Below the pieces are notes generated by a model. It worked only from the letters and a program-made list of their open reading frames with translations, was not told the DNA's origin and made no database searches. A DNA stretch of 64,000 nt, from assembly GCF_000935025.1 (NCBI RefSeq), contig NZ_CP010836.1, forward strand, positions 1,054,001-1,118,000, given 5' to 3'. The position numbers were made by a program, and so were the translations under genes. Source of the stretch: Sphingomonas hengshuiensis. Lineage in GTDB: Bacteria > Pseudomonadota > Alphaproteobacteria > Sphingomonadales > Sphingomonadaceae. Positions 16,684-25,580 of this stretch are shown here, one piece after another (position 1 is the first letter of the stretch; each line of letters opens with the position of its first letter).

Positions 16684-17828
16684 TCCGGCACCCGCTCAAG
16701 CTCGGCATGGTGGGCGGCGGCGAGGGCGCGTTCATCGGCGCAGTGCACCGCATGGCGGCGGCGCTCGACGGCGAGTGGCGGCTGGCGGCGGGCGCGTTCA
16801 GCACCGATGCGGGCAGGAATGCGCGCACCGGCGACCTGCTCGGGCTCGATCCGGCGCGGGTCTATGCGACCTATGACGCGCTGCTTACCGGTGAAGCGGC
16901 GCTGCCGGCGAACGAGCGCATCGACGCGGTCGCGATCGTCACGCCCAACCATCTGCACGCGCCGGTCGCCATCGCCGCGCTGCATGCCGGCTTCCACGTC
17001 TTGTGCGAAAAGCCGATGGCGATGAACAGCGACGAGGCCCGCGCCATCGCTGCGGCGGCGGAGGCCAGCGGCAAGCAGTTCGGGCTCGCCTTCACCTATA
17101 GCGGCTATCCGCTGGTCGAGGAGGCGCGCGCCCGCGTCGCCCGTGGCGATTTCGGCGCGATCCGGCTGGTGCAGGTCGAATATATCCAGGGTTGGCTGAG
17201 CGCGCCGCTCGACACCGAGGGCAACAAGCAGGCCGAATGGCGTACCGACCCGGCGCGCGCCGGGCTGGGCGGGTGCCTGGGCGATATCGGCACCCATGCC
17301 TTTCAACTGGCCGAGCATGTATCGGGCGAGCGTGTGGACGCGGTCTCCGCCGATCTCACCATCCATGTGCCGGGGCGCCGCCTGGACGACGATGTCAGCG
17401 CGCTGCTGCGCTTCGCGGGCGGCGCACGCGGCACGTTGAAAGCGACTCAGGTCGCGGCGGGCGAGGAAAACGGGCTGCGGCTGCGCATCCATGGCGAGCG
17501 CGGCGGGCTGGAATGGGCGCAGATGGAGCCGAACACGCTGACGCTGCGCTGGCTCGATCGCCCGGCGGAAATCGTGCGCGCGGGTGGTCCGGGGCTGGTG
17601 CCGAGTACATCCATGTTGTTGCGCACGCCGGCCGGCCACCCCGAAGGGTATGTCGAGGCGTTCGGGAACCTGTACCGTGCTTTTGCCGCGTCGATTCGGG
17701 GTGAAGGCGACCGCTGGTTTCCGGGCGTGGCGGACGGATTGCGCACGATGCAGTTCGTCGAGGCGGCGATCGCGAATGCGGCGTCGGATGAAAAATGGAC
17801 CAGCATCGAACCTGGAGAGACTGCATGA
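16680..17828 (+). CDS. Gfo/Idh/MocA-family oxidoreductase
   Basis: NAD(P)-dependent oxidoreductase of 382 residues. The Rossmann motif [12 protein letters not shown] is at residues 9-20, the VTPNHLHAP and CEKPMA segments carry the conserved EKP lysine, and [14 protein letters not shown] provides the usual catalytic His in the C-terminal domain. Members paired with TIM-barrel proteins oxidise or reduce C3 of sugars, as DgpA does. Here it may reduce 3-keto-glucose to glucose, or oxidise glycosides in the cytoplasm. Start overlaps the previous stop and its stop overlaps the cytochrome start. Confidence 0.88.
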   Translation: MIRHPLKLGMVGGGEGAFIGAVHRMAAALDGEWRLAAGAFSTDAGRNARTGDLLGLDPARVYATYDALLTGEAALPANERIDAVAIVTPNHLHAPVAIAALHAGFHVLCEKPMAMNSDEARAIAAAAEASGKQFGLAFTYSGYPLVEEARARVARGDFGAIRLVQVEYIQGWLSAPLDTEGNKQAEWRTDPARAGLGGCLGDIGTHAFQLAEHVSGERVDAVSADLTIHVPGRRLDDDVSALLRFAGGARGTLKATQVAAGEENGLRLRIHGERGGLEWAQMEPNTLTLRWLDRPAEIVRAGGPGLVPSTSMLLRTPAGHPEGYVEAFGNLYRAFAASIRGEGDRWFPGVADGLRTMQFVEAAIANAASDEKWTSIEPGETA

Positions 17829-18211
17829 AGCTTTTGATGAGCGCGGGCGCGGGGATGGCCGCAATGGTTGCGGTTGTGGCGACGAGCGCGCCCACGGTCG
17901 CCCAGACGACGGCGGCACCGCCAGCCTTCGCCGCGTGCAAGGCCTGCCATACCGTCGAGAAGGGCGGCCCGAACCGTATCGGGCCTAACCTCTATGGCGT
18001 CGTCGGTCGGCTCGCCGCGTCGGTCCCCGGTTTCAGCTATTCCTCCGCGATGAAGGCGTCGAAGCTGCGCTGGGACGCGGCGACGCTGGACCAGTTCATC
18101 GCCGCCCCGACCAAGAAGGTGCCGGGCTCGCGGATGCCGATCGGCATGGCCGACCCGGCAAAGCGCGCCGCGATCATCGCCTATCTGAATGCGGAAAGCG
18201 CGAAGAAATGA
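17825..18211 (+). CDS. Periplasmic class I cytochrome c
   Basis: Monohaem cytochrome c of 128 residues. A signal peptide ends near TSAPTVAQ (residue 27), the haem attachment site CKACH is at 38-42, and the distal Met is in GSRMPIG near residue 105. The motif GPNLYGVVGR is typical of cytochrome c2/c550 proteins. In this operon it is the probable electron acceptor from the GMC dehydrogenase, passing electrons on to the respiratory chain. Coupled to its neighbours by ATGA overlaps on both sides. Confidence 0.92.
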   Translation: MKLLMSAGAGMAAMVAVVATSAPTVAQTTAAPPAFAACKACHTVEKGGPNRIGPNLYGVVGRLAASVPGFSYSSAMKASKLRWDAATLDQFIAAPTKKVPGSRMPIGMADPAKRAAIIAYLNAESAKK

Positions 18212-19137
18212 GCGAAACGGGGGGGAAGGGGGTCTCGCGACGGACCATGCTGGCGGCAGGCGCTGCACTGCCCCTGGCCGCAGGCGTGGCGCGGGCGCAG
18301 GGGGGCGGCAGCAACGCCGCCCGCTTCTCGCTCGGCTATGCCCCGCATGAAGGGAGCTTTGCCAGCCGGGGCAACCGGATCGAACAGATCGCCTTCGCCG
18401 CCGACCAGGGCTTTACCGCCTGGGAAGACAATGAGGCTGCCGGCCGCACGATCGACGAGCAGGTGGCGATGGCCAAGGCGCTGTCCAGCCGGGGCATGAC
18501 GATGGGCGTGTTCGTCGCCAGCATGCCCAAATGGGGCCAGTCGCGACCGATCCTCGGCGCGAACGACGGCGCCGAGCGCGAGGCGTTCCTGGCCGATGTC
18601 CGCGCTTCGATCGACGTCGCCAAGCGGCTGAACGCGAAGCACATGACGGTCGTGACCGGCTTTCTCGACTCCCGCGTGCCGCTCGATATCCAGACCGCGC
18701 GGGTGATCGACGTGATGCGCCGCGCGGGCGACATTGTCGCGCCGCACGGGCTGGTGCTGGTGATGGAGCCGCTGAACACGCGGACGAACCATCCTGGCGT
18801 GTACATGCAGAGCATCCCCCAGGGCTATGCCGTCGCGCGCGGCGTGAACAGTCCGGGCGTGAAGATCCTGGCCGACCTGTACCATGAGCAGATTCAGTCG
18901 GGGAACCTGATCCCGACGATGGAGCTGTGCTGGAGTGAGATCGGCTATCTCCAGTTCGGCGACAATCCGGGGCGCAACGAGCCCGGCACCGGCGAGATCA
19001 ACTATGCCGGCGTCACGCGCTGGCTGCGGGCGCGGCGCTATGCCGGGGTGATCGGGATGGAACATGGAAATTCGGTGCGCGGCCGTGCGGGCGAAGATCG
19101 GCTGATCGCCGCCTATCGCGCGATCGACGCGCTGTGA
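18208..19137 (+). CDS. Tat-exported hydroxypyruvate isomerase-like TIM barrel
   Basis: Xylose-isomerase-like TIM barrel protein of 309 residues with a twin-arginine signal (SRRTMLAAGAALPLAAGVARA), so it is folded in the cytoplasm and acts in the periplasm. Conserved acids lie in LVMEPLNTR, ILADLYHEQ and IGMEHGNS. The hydroxypyruvate-isomerase name is by fold only; the context favours an isomerase or lyase acting on a 3-keto-sugar. Confidence 0.82.
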   Translation: MSETGGKGVSRRTMLAAGAALPLAAGVARAQGGGSNAARFSLGYAPHEGSFASRGNRIEQIAFAADQGFTAWEDNEAAGRTIDEQVAMAKALSSRGMTMGVFVASMPKWGQSRPILGANDGAEREAFLADVRASIDVAKRLNAKHMTVVTGFLDSRVPLDIQTARVIDVMRRAGDIVAPHGLVLVMEPLNTRTNHPGVYMQSIPQGYAVARGVNSPGVKILADLYHEQIQSGNLIPTMELCWSEIGYLQFGDNPGRNEPGTGEINYAGVTRWLRARRYAGVIGMEHGNSVRGRAGEDRLIAAYRAIDAL

Positions 19138-19151
19138 GGAGAGGGGGGAAC

Positions 19152-19982
19152 ATGGTTTCGCGTACGATGGCAGTCGTGGTGGCCGGGCTTGCGGTGATGT
19201 CCGCGCTGCCGGCGGCGGCGCAGGAAAAGCCGGGTTTCAAGGACACGCCGGTCCTGCCGGGCGGCACGTGGCACGTGCATGATTCGGACCGGCCGGCTCC
19301 ATCGGTTGTGGCTCCCTCCATGCAAGCCGGCGGCGCGCCGTCCGATGCGATCATCCTGTTCGACGGACGCTCCTTGGATGCCTGGCAGCCGGAACGGGCA
19401 CCCTGGCCGATCAAGGATGGCGCCATGACCGTGCCGGCCCGCGTGGCTGGCGCGCGCGAGAGCAATCTCGTGTCGAAGCAGAGCTTCGGCGACGTGCAAC
19501 TGCACCTTGAGTTCCGCTCGCCCAATCCGCCGACCAAGACGTCGCAGGATCGCGGCAACAGCGGCATCTGGTTCATGCAGCGCTATGAGTTGCAGATCCT
19601 CGATAGCCACCAGAACCCCACCTATGCCGACGGCACCGTTGGAGCGATCTATGGCTGGAAGCCGCCGCTCGCCAACGCCGCGCGGATTCCCGGCGAATGG
19701 CAGAGCTATGACGTGGTGTTCGAGCGGCCCCGCTTCGCGGCGGACGGCAAGCTGCTGCGTCCCGCCTACATCACCGCGTTCCTGAACGGTGTGCTGGTGC
19801 AGAACCATCAGGCGATGCTGGGCACGACGGTGTGGCGCCAGATCGCGAAGTATGAAGCGCATCCGGACGCGGCGCCGCTGCAACTGCAGGATCATGATTC
19901 GCCGGTGTCGTTCCGCAACATCTGGGTCCGTCCGCTACCGGAAGCGGCGATCGCGCAGAATATGGGAGGAGAAGCCCAGTGA
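19152..19982 (+). CDS. DUF1080 family 3-keto-disaccharide hydrolase
   Basis: Secreted protein of 276 residues with a signal peptide ending at ALPAAAQ. The DUF1080 (3-keto-disaccharide hydrolase) fold is recognised from LFDGRSLDAW, DVQLHLEFR, DRGNSGIWFMQRYELQILDS and GEWQSYDVVFE. Characterised relatives hydrolyse 3-keto-glycosides such as 3-keto-trehalose. The ATG at 19152 follows AGGAGAGGGG; an in-frame GTG at 19134 is less likely. It would cleave the product of the GMC dehydrogenase in the periplasm. Confidence 0.9.
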   Translation: MVSRTMAVVVAGLAVMSALPAAAQEKPGFKDTPVLPGGTWHVHDSDRPAPSVVAPSMQAGGAPSDAIILFDGRSLDAWQPERAPWPIKDGAMTVPARVAGARESNLVSKQSFGDVQLHLEFRSPNPPTKTSQDRGNSGIWFMQRYELQILDSHQNPTYADGTVGAIYGWKPPLANAARIPGEWQSYDVVFERPRFAADGKLLRPAYITAFLNGVLVQNHQAMLGTTVWRQIAKYEAHPDAAPLQLQDHDSPVSFRNIWVRPLPEAAIAQNMGGEAQ

Positions 19983-20542
19983 TCATCGATCGTAGAACTG
20001 CGCTGGCCGGCGTAGTGGCCATGTTCGGTGCAGGGGTGTTCGCGCCGATCGCCCGCGCCGCGCAGGCATCGGCCGCCCCGGCGATCAGCGAAGGGCCGCC
20101 CAGCGTGGCGGTGTTCACCCCGGCCCAGCGCGCCCTGGTGACTGCGCTCAGCGAGCGGGTGATCCCCACCACCGACACGCCGGGCGCGATCGCCGCCGGT
20201 GTCCCGGCCTATATCGAGAAGCTGCTGGCAGATTGGGCGACGCCCGGGGACCGCGTGCCGATCGTCGCGGGGCTCGACACGGTCGAGGCGCGCAGTGTCC
20301 TGGACTATAAGGTCCCCGGCGTGCAGGCCACGCCGGAGCAGCAGGATGCGCTGCTGACGCTGGCGATGAATGACGCGCTGCCAGGCGGAAAGATCTTCTT
20401 CGAAGCGTTTCGCCAGATGGTCATCACCGGCTATTACACGTCGGAAATCGGCATCACGCAGGAGCGCGAATACCTGCCGGTGCCCGGCGAATATAACGGT
20501 GCCTTTCCCTATTCTCAGGTCAACAAGGTCTATAGCGCATGA
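19979..20542 (+). CDS. Gluconate 2-dehydrogenase subunit 3-like Tat protein
   Basis: A 187-residue protein of the gluconate 2-dehydrogenase subunit 3 family with a Tat-type N-terminus (DRRTALAGVVAMFGAGVFA). GTG start overlaps the previous stop. Conserved blocks include LSERVIPTTDTPGAIAAGVP and FFEAFRQMVITGYYTS. Such small subunits carry the cofactor-loaded GMC flavoprotein, which has no signal of its own, through the Tat pathway (hitchhiker subunit). It pairs with the GMC gene two positions downstream. Confidence 0.9.
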   Translation: MIIDRRTALAGVVAMFGAGVFAPIARAAQASAAPAISEGPPSVAVFTPAQRALVTALSERVIPTTDTPGAIAAGVPAYIEKLLADWATPGDRVPIVAGLDTVEARSVLDYKVPGVQATPEQQDALLTLAMNDALPGGKIFFEAFRQMVITGYYTSEIGITQEREYLPVPGEYNGAFPYSQVNKVYSA

Positions 20543-21381
20543 TCAGCCGTCGCACTCTGCTCGCAGGCGCCAGCGGCGCCGCGGCTATCGCTCTTTCCGA
20601 TCGCATCGTCGCGCCGGCGCACGCCGCGCGGATCCAGGCGATCGGCCTTCAACTCTACACCGTCCGGGACATCTTCCAGAAGGACCCGGTCGCCACGCTC
20701 GAGCAGGTCGCCAGGATCGGTTACCGCGAAGTCGAGTATGGCGGCGGCGGCTATGAGGGGATGGATCCCGCGCTGCTGCGCCGGACGATGGATCGGGTGG
20801 GGCTGCGCGCGCCGTCGATCCATGTCGGCTATGACGCGCTGCTGGGCGATTTCGACAAGTCGGTCGCGCGCGCCAAGGCGCTCGGCGCCGACATCGTCGT
20901 GCTGCCATACATGACGAACGAGCACCGCACCGAACAGGGCTGGCAGTTGGCGCTGCCCAACTTCAACCGCTTTGGCGCGGCGCTGAAAGAGGCCGGGCTC
21001 GGCTTTGCCTATCACAACCATGATTTCGAGTTCACCACGAAGCCCGGCGGCGTCAGCCTGTACGATCGCTTCCTGAAGGAAACCGATGCCGCGCTCGTGA
21101 AGATCGAACTCGACCTGTATTGGGCGGCATATGCGGGCGAGAGCGCGGCGGCGCTGATCGAGCGCCTGGGCAGCCGCATCTATTCCTATCACGTCAAGGA
21201 TATGCGCGCCGATCGCAGCATGGCGGCGGTTGGCGCCGGCGTCACTGATTTCGCCGCGCTGTTCAAGCTGAAGGGCAGCGCGGGCGTGAAGCACTTCTAT
21301 GTCGAGAACGACCAGGCGCCCGCGCCCTATCTTCCCGACATCACGACCAGCTTCACCACGCTCCGCGCGCTGCGTTTCTGA
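20539..21381 (+). CDS. Tat-exported sugar isomerase/epimerase-like TIM barrel
   Basis: TIM barrel protein of 280 residues with a Tat signal (SRRTLLAGASGAAAIALS). The family metal ligands are visible in FAYHNHDFEF, VKIELDLYW, YSYHVKDM and FYVENDQ. Periplasmic members of this family occur beside GMC dehydrogenases in 3-keto-glycoside loci, where some act as 1,2-lyases giving 2-hydroxy-3-keto-glucal. It is the third TIM-barrel protein in the operon and the second one exported. Confidence 0.85.
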   Translation: MISRRTLLAGASGAAAIALSDRIVAPAHAARIQAIGLQLYTVRDIFQKDPVATLEQVARIGYREVEYGGGGYEGMDPALLRRTMDRVGLRAPSIHVGYDALLGDFDKSVARAKALGADIVVLPYMTNEHRTEQGWQLALPNFNRFGAALKEAGLGFAYHNHDFEFTTKPGGVSLYDRFLKETDAALVKIELDLYWAAYAGESAAALIERLGSRIYSYHVKDMRADRSMAAVGAGVTDFAALFKLKGSAGVKHFYVENDQAPAPYLPDITTSFTTLRALRF

Positions 21382-21405
21382 ATCCGGATCGGGAGGGGAT
21401 AGATC

Positions 21406-23082
21406 GTGGCACCGACCAACAGGTTCGACGCAATTGTCATCGGCTCGGGCGTGAGCGGCGGTTTTGCCGCCAAGGAACTCACCGAGAAGGGGCTGCGCGT
21501 CCTCATGCTCGACCGCGGCAAGATGGTGGAGCATGGCGAAGGCTATCCGTATGACGGCAAGCCCGCCTATGAGGTTCCCGCGCGGAACATCATGCCCAAG
21601 CCGCTGATGGACAGCGATTATTTCATCGCCAAGTACGGCTATGTCGCGCCCAGCAGCCAGGGCTTCTACAACAACGACCGTCTCAATCCCTATGCCCATG
21701 ACGAAGGCAGCAAATTCTATTGGATCCGCCCCGGTGCGGTCGGCGGCAAGTCGCTGATCTGGGGGCGGTGGAGCTTCCGCTGGAGCCCGGAGGATTTCGA
21801 AGCGAACAAGCGCGACGGCATCGATGGCGTCTGGCCGATCGGCTATGACGACGTTGCGCCGTGGTACAGCTATGTCGAGAAATACATCGGCGTATCGGGC
21901 TCGCGCGAGAACCTGCCCTATCTGCCCGACAGCGAATTCCAGCCGCCGATGCCGATGAACATCGCGGAGAAATGGCTGAAGGAGCGGCTCGAAAACGAGT
22001 TTCCGGGCCGCAAGCTGATCAACAGCCGCCTGTCCAACATGACCGAGGACAAGCCCGACCAGAACCGCACCAAATGCCAGTTCCGCAACCAGTGCGGCAA
22101 TGGCTGTTCGTTCGGCGCCTATTTCTCGACTCAGGCCGTGACGCTTCCCGCCGCGCGGGCGACCGGGCGGCTGACGCTGACGTCGGATGCGGTGGTCACC
22201 AACCTGGAATATGACCCCGCAAAAAAGCGCGTGACCGGCGTGCGCTATATCGATGCGAAGACGGGGCAGGCGCAGGTGGTGCATGCCGACCTGGTGTTCC
22301 TGTGCGCGTCGGCGATGGCATCGACTCAGATTCTGATGAACTCGCGCGCGCCCGGCAGCGACCGCAGCCATTTCGACGCGAGCGGCACGCTGGGCCGCTA
22401 TGTCATGGATCACATCTTCCGCGTCGGCGTGGAAGGGCAGATCCCCGGCATGAGCGAGTATATCGAATATGGCCGGCGCCCCGGCGGCGTCTATGTCCCC
22501 CGCTTCCGCAACATTGGCGGCGAGGAAGGCGTCGGGTTCAAGCGTGGCTATGGCTATCAGGGGAGCGCACGCCGCGATCCCGCCGGCCCGGTCGGCTTCG
22601 GCGCTTCGATGAAGCAGGGGATGCGCGGCTATGCGCCGTGGCGGTTCAGCATGGGCGCGTTCGGCGAATGCCTCCCGTACCGCGACAACCATGTCTCGCT
22701 CCACCCGAGCAAGGTCGATCGTTTCGGGGTGCCGCTGATGCGGTTCGACGTACAGTTCCGCGAGAACGAACTGCGGATGATGGCCGACGCCAAGGTGCAG
22801 GGCGAGGCGATGCTAAGGGCGGCGGGCCTCACCAATGTCACCAGCTATGAAGGCGAGCACGTCCCCGGCGACGCGATCCACGAAATGGGGGGGGCGCGCA
22901 TGGGCGCCGATCCGCGCGCGTCGGTGCTCAATGGCTGGAGCCAGGCGCATGACGCGCCCAATCTGTACGTCACCGATGGCGCACAGATGGCCTCCGTCTC
23001 GTGCGTGAATCCGTCGCTGACCTTCATGGCGCTGACCGCGCGTGCGGCTGACCACGCCGTGCGCCAGTTGAAGCACGCCTGA
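21406..23082 (+). CDS. GMC oxidoreductase, glycoside 3-dehydrogenase catalytic subunit-like
   Basis: FAD-dependent GMC-family dehydrogenase of 558 residues from a GTG start. The dinucleotide motif GSGVSGG is at 13-19, and C-terminal HEMGGARMG and VNPSLTFMALTARA hold the conserved catalytic His and Asn. A Cys-rich insert TKCQFRNQCGNGC is present. No signal peptide is seen, in line with co-export on the subunit 3-like protein. Relatives with this subunit and a cytochrome c oxidise C3 of glucosides (glucoside 3-dehydrogenase). Last gene of the operon. Confidence 0.9.
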   Translation: MAPTNRFDAIVIGSGVSGGFAAKELTEKGLRVLMLDRGKMVEHGEGYPYDGKPAYEVPARNIMPKPLMDSDYFIAKYGYVAPSSQGFYNNDRLNPYAHDEGSKFYWIRPGAVGGKSLIWGRWSFRWSPEDFEANKRDGIDGVWPIGYDDVAPWYSYVEKYIGVSGSRENLPYLPDSEFQPPMPMNIAEKWLKERLENEFPGRKLINSRLSNMTEDKPDQNRTKCQFRNQCGNGCSFGAYFSTQAVTLPAARATGRLTLTSDAVVTNLEYDPAKKRVTGVRYIDAKTGQAQVVHADLVFLCASAMASTQILMNSRAPGSDRSHFDASGTLGRYVMDHIFRVGVEGQIPGMSEYIEYGRRPGGVYVPRFRNIGGEEGVGFKRGYGYQGSARRDPAGPVGFGASMKQGMRGYAPWRFSMGAFGECLPYRDNHVSLHPSKVDRFGVPLMRFDVQFRENELRMMADAKVQGEAMLRAAGLTNVTSYEGEHVPGDAIHEMGGARMGADPRASVLNGWSQAHDAPNLYVTDGAQMASVSCVNPSLTFMALTARAADHAVRQLKHA

Positions 23083-23090
23083 ATTCTAAC

Positions 23091-23122
23091 CCCGGTCCTG
23101 CCCCGCGACGGGCGGGGCCGGG
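23091..23122. terminator. Hairpin between convergent GMC and TonB-receptor genes
   Basis: Stem GCCCCGC (23100-23106) with GCGGGGC (23112-23118), extended by outer CCCGG/CCGGG arms, fills the 42-base gap between two convergent stops. No T-run, but the position fits a bidirectional terminator. Confidence 0.5.
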
Positions 23123-23124
23123 CT

Positions 23125-25173
23125 TCAGAACGCCATTTCGAACCCGATCCGGGCACTGCGCGGCTGGAGCGGCGTGATCTGGTTGCGATCGCGCACCAGA
23201 AAGGGCGAACCCAGCGCAAAGCGGTTGCCGCGGGCGTCCAGCAGATTGGTAAGCGACAGCGTCACTGCGCGTCGCTTGCTGCCCACCCGGAATTCGAGCC
23301 CCGTGTCGAGATAATCGCCCTGCAGCTGGCCGAGGATATCGCCGATGCCGAGCGTGGATTTGCCGACATATCGGGCAAAGCCGTTGATGCCCAGATCCAG
23401 TCGCGACGACAGCGGCGTCGCATAGTCGAACCCCAGCCGCCCGGTCGCATCGGCGACATTGGGCAGCCGATCGAAATTCGCCTGCGTCACGTCCGAAGAC
23501 AGGGCGGCCAACGCCGTGCGCGACGTGACCTGGCTGTCGTTGAGATACAGCGCGGCGTCGAGCGACAGGCCGGGCGCGACGTGCCAGCGCGAGGACAGCC
23601 CGACCGACAGGACGCGGCCATCGCCGACATTTGCCGTGGTCGGAAACCCGAACCCGTCGATCAGATCTGCCTGGATGTCGCGCCACTCCGTCCATGATCC
23701 GCTGAGCGACAGGTTGAAATTGCGGCTGGTATAGCGCGCGCCGGCCTCGGTCGTGGCGACCCGATCGCCCTTGAAACGCTGGACGAAATCGAGCCGCACG
23801 GCAATCCCGCCGGGGCGGAACCCCTGTTGGTAGCGGCCGAACAGCGTCAGGCGATCGGTCGCGCGATAGGCGAGTGCGGCAGAGGGCAGCATCCGGGTTT
23901 CCGATCGCGTTGCGTTCGCGGTCGGGTCCTTGCGGAACGCCACCACGCGCAGAACGTCCTGCGAGTCCCCCGCAAGGCGCGAGTGCGTCAGGCGTCCTCC
24001 GAGCGTAAGCATCAGCCGGTCGAGCGGGGCGATCGATCCCTCGCCATACAGCGTCTGCTCGTCGACCTGGTTGCGCACGCCGGTCAACGCGATGCTGGCG
24101 TTGCGCGCGACGCCCAGCGGGCCGACGTCCATCCGCCGGTTCACGCGCGCCTGGTTGTGCAGCACGCTCAGCCCCACCACCCATCCACTCCCGTGCGGGC
24201 CCCGGCGGGCCAGCCGGGTTTCGGCGGTCAGCATCGATATCCGGTCGGTCTGCACGAACGCCGAAGACGCAGTGGCCGCGACTGGTATCGCATCCGGGGC
24301 GGCATTGGGCAGTTCCTTTCCCAGGAACTGCTCGAACACATATTGGCCGGTATAGCCCAGCGACGTCGCAAGCTCGAGCGTGCCCCAGCGCTTGCGTGCG
24401 ACCAGATCGGCGAGCCAGTAATCGTTGCGGAAGGGCTGGGCGATGCTGCTCGCCCGGCTCAGCCCGTCGCCGCCATCGCGTTCGGCATATTGGCTGTCGT
24501 CGCCGTCGATGCGCTGGCCGACGCCGCTCAGGTCGATCGTCCAGTCGTTGCCCGGTGCATAGCGGAGTGCGGCGCGGCCTCCATAGGTGCGCACCGTGTT
24601 GACGTCCTTCAGCCCGCGCTCGGTATCGTCGATATAGCCGCCATCGCCGGAGCCGAAGGCGAGCGCGCGCAAGGCGAGCGTGCCCTCCACGATGGGCAGG
24701 TTGAGAATCCCGCCGCCGTCGACGCCGGGCCGGCCATGCTGCACCGCCTGCGCGCCGCCCCATGCCGCCCCCGCGACGCTATCGAGATCAGGCGCGTTGG
24801 GCACGACGCGGACGACCCCGCCCAGCGAGCCTGCGCCATATAGCGTCCCCTGCGGCCCTTCGAGGACTTCGATGCTGCGGATGTCGTACAGGCGCAGGCT
24901 GGGGTCGGGCGCGCTGTAGGTGATGCGGCTGCTGCCCCAATATTGGCCCACCGTGGCCTGGGTGGGGCCGACGAAGCTCGAATCGGCGATGCCGCGAATG
25001 AACAGCTTGTTGCGACCGGGGCCGAGATGCGTCGAGACGACACTGGCGGCGCGCGTGCTGATCGTGTCGCTGCCATGGCCGGCTGCTGCTGCGGAGAGGG
25101 TGCTGCCGTCGATCACCTGGACGCCCCCGGGATAGACGCTGAGCGGAACGTCGCGCTTGGTGCCTGTGACCAC
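23125..25173 (-). CDS. TonB-dependent receptor, plug and barrel (frameshifted from its N-terminus)
   Basis: Outer-membrane receptor body, at least 682 residues. The TonB box-like TDEIVVTGTK just upstream of the nominal start, the plug (IEVLEGPQGTLYGAGSLGGV) and the C-terminal barrel ending in aromatic MAF are intact. The frame is open further upstream through a Pro/Ala-rich linker (RAPRPTEPAPSELATDE) but lacks a start; the signal peptide and STN domain lie in a different frame at 25113-25580. One indel within about 25195-25270 would restore a single receptor of about 815 residues. Next to FecR and a sigma factor and convergent with the glycoside operon, it may import the glycoside substrate. 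Confidence 0.85.
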   Translation of the reverse strand: MVTGTKRDVPLSVYPGGVQVIDGSTLSAAAAGHGSDTISTRAASVVSTHLGPGRNKLFIRGIADSSFVGPTQATVGQYWGSSRITYSAPDPSLRLYDIRSIEVLEGPQGTLYGAGSLGGVVRVVPNAPDLDSVAGAAWGGAQAVQHGRPGVDGGGILNLPIVEGTLALRALAFGSGDGGYIDDTERGLKDVNTVRTYGGRAALRYAPGNDWTIDLSGVGQRIDGDDSQYAERDGGDGLSRASSIAQPFRNDYWLADLVARKRWGTLELATSLGYTGQYVFEQFLGKELPNAAPDAIPVAATASSAFVQTDRISMLTAETRLARRGPHGSGWVVGLSVLHNQARVNRRMDVGPLGVARNASIALTGVRNQVDEQTLYGEGSIAPLDRLMLTLGGRLTHSRLAGDSQDVLRVVAFRKDPTANATRSETRMLPSAALAYRATDRLTLFGRYQQGFRPGGIAVRLDFVQRFKGDRVATTEAGARYTSRNFNLSLSGSWTEWRDIQADLIDGFGFPTTANVGDGRVLSVGLSSRWHVAPGLSLDAALYLNDSQVTSRTALAALSSDVTQANFDRLPNVADATGRLGFDYATPLSSRLDLGINGFARYVGKSTLGIGDILGQLQGDYLDTGLEFRVGSKRRAVTLSLTNLLDARGNRFALGSPFLVRDRNQITPLQPRSARIGFEMAF

Positions 25174-25580
25174 GATCTCGTCGGTGGCGAGCTCGGAGGG
25201 TGCAGGTTCCGTCGGGCGCGGGGCGCGAGCGGGCGCGGCTGCGCGGCGCGTTTGGGCGCGGGTTCGATCAGATAGGTGTTCGGCGCCACACGTCGCGCCT
25301 GCAGCCGGGTGCCGAGCAGCAGCCGCTCCAGCGCCTGCCCCGCCGTGAACCGGCCGCGCACCGCCGGCACGCGCTGTGCCGAGAGCCGGGCGTCGCGAAA
25401 GCCGATGCTCGCGCCGCTCTGCGCGCTGAGCAGGCGGATCGCCGCGTCGAGGCGCGACGGGGGGATATCGATCGGCGCCACGCGAGCGCGCCCTTCGCTC
25501 TGGGCATAGGCAGGGGCACCGATCAGCAGGGCTGCGGCGGAAAGGGAAGCGAGGGCGGTGAGTCTATCGCCGAGGGGCAC
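25113..25580 (-). CDS. Signal peptide and STN domain of the TonB receptor (5' part, frameshift)
   Basis: From GTG 25580: a signal peptide (LTALASLSAAALLIGAPAYA) and a secretin/TonB short N-terminal domain (IDIPPSRLDAAIRLLSAQSG ... LERLLLGTRLQA ... YLIEP). STN domains signal to a FecR partner. After the linker this frame becomes non-native and stops, while the receptor continues in another frame. The GTG overlaps the fecR stop region by 17 bases, as expected in a FecI-FecR-FecA operon. Either a real mutation or a sequence error in a C/G-rich stretch. Confidence 0.75.
   Translation of the reverse strand: MPLGDRLTALASLSAAALLIGAPAYAQSEGRARVAPIDIPPSRLDAAIRLLSAQSGASIGFRDARLSAQRVPAVRGRFTAGQALERLLLGTRLQARRVAPNTYLIEPAPKRAAQPRPLAPRARRNLHPPSSPPTRSWSQAPSATFRSASIPGASR

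Noticed and set aside
20530..22704. Antisense open frame of about 720 codons opposite the TIM-barrel and GMC genes
   Set aside because: Mirror of GC3-biased coding on the plus strand; it spans two well-supported genes and has no recognisable protein features.
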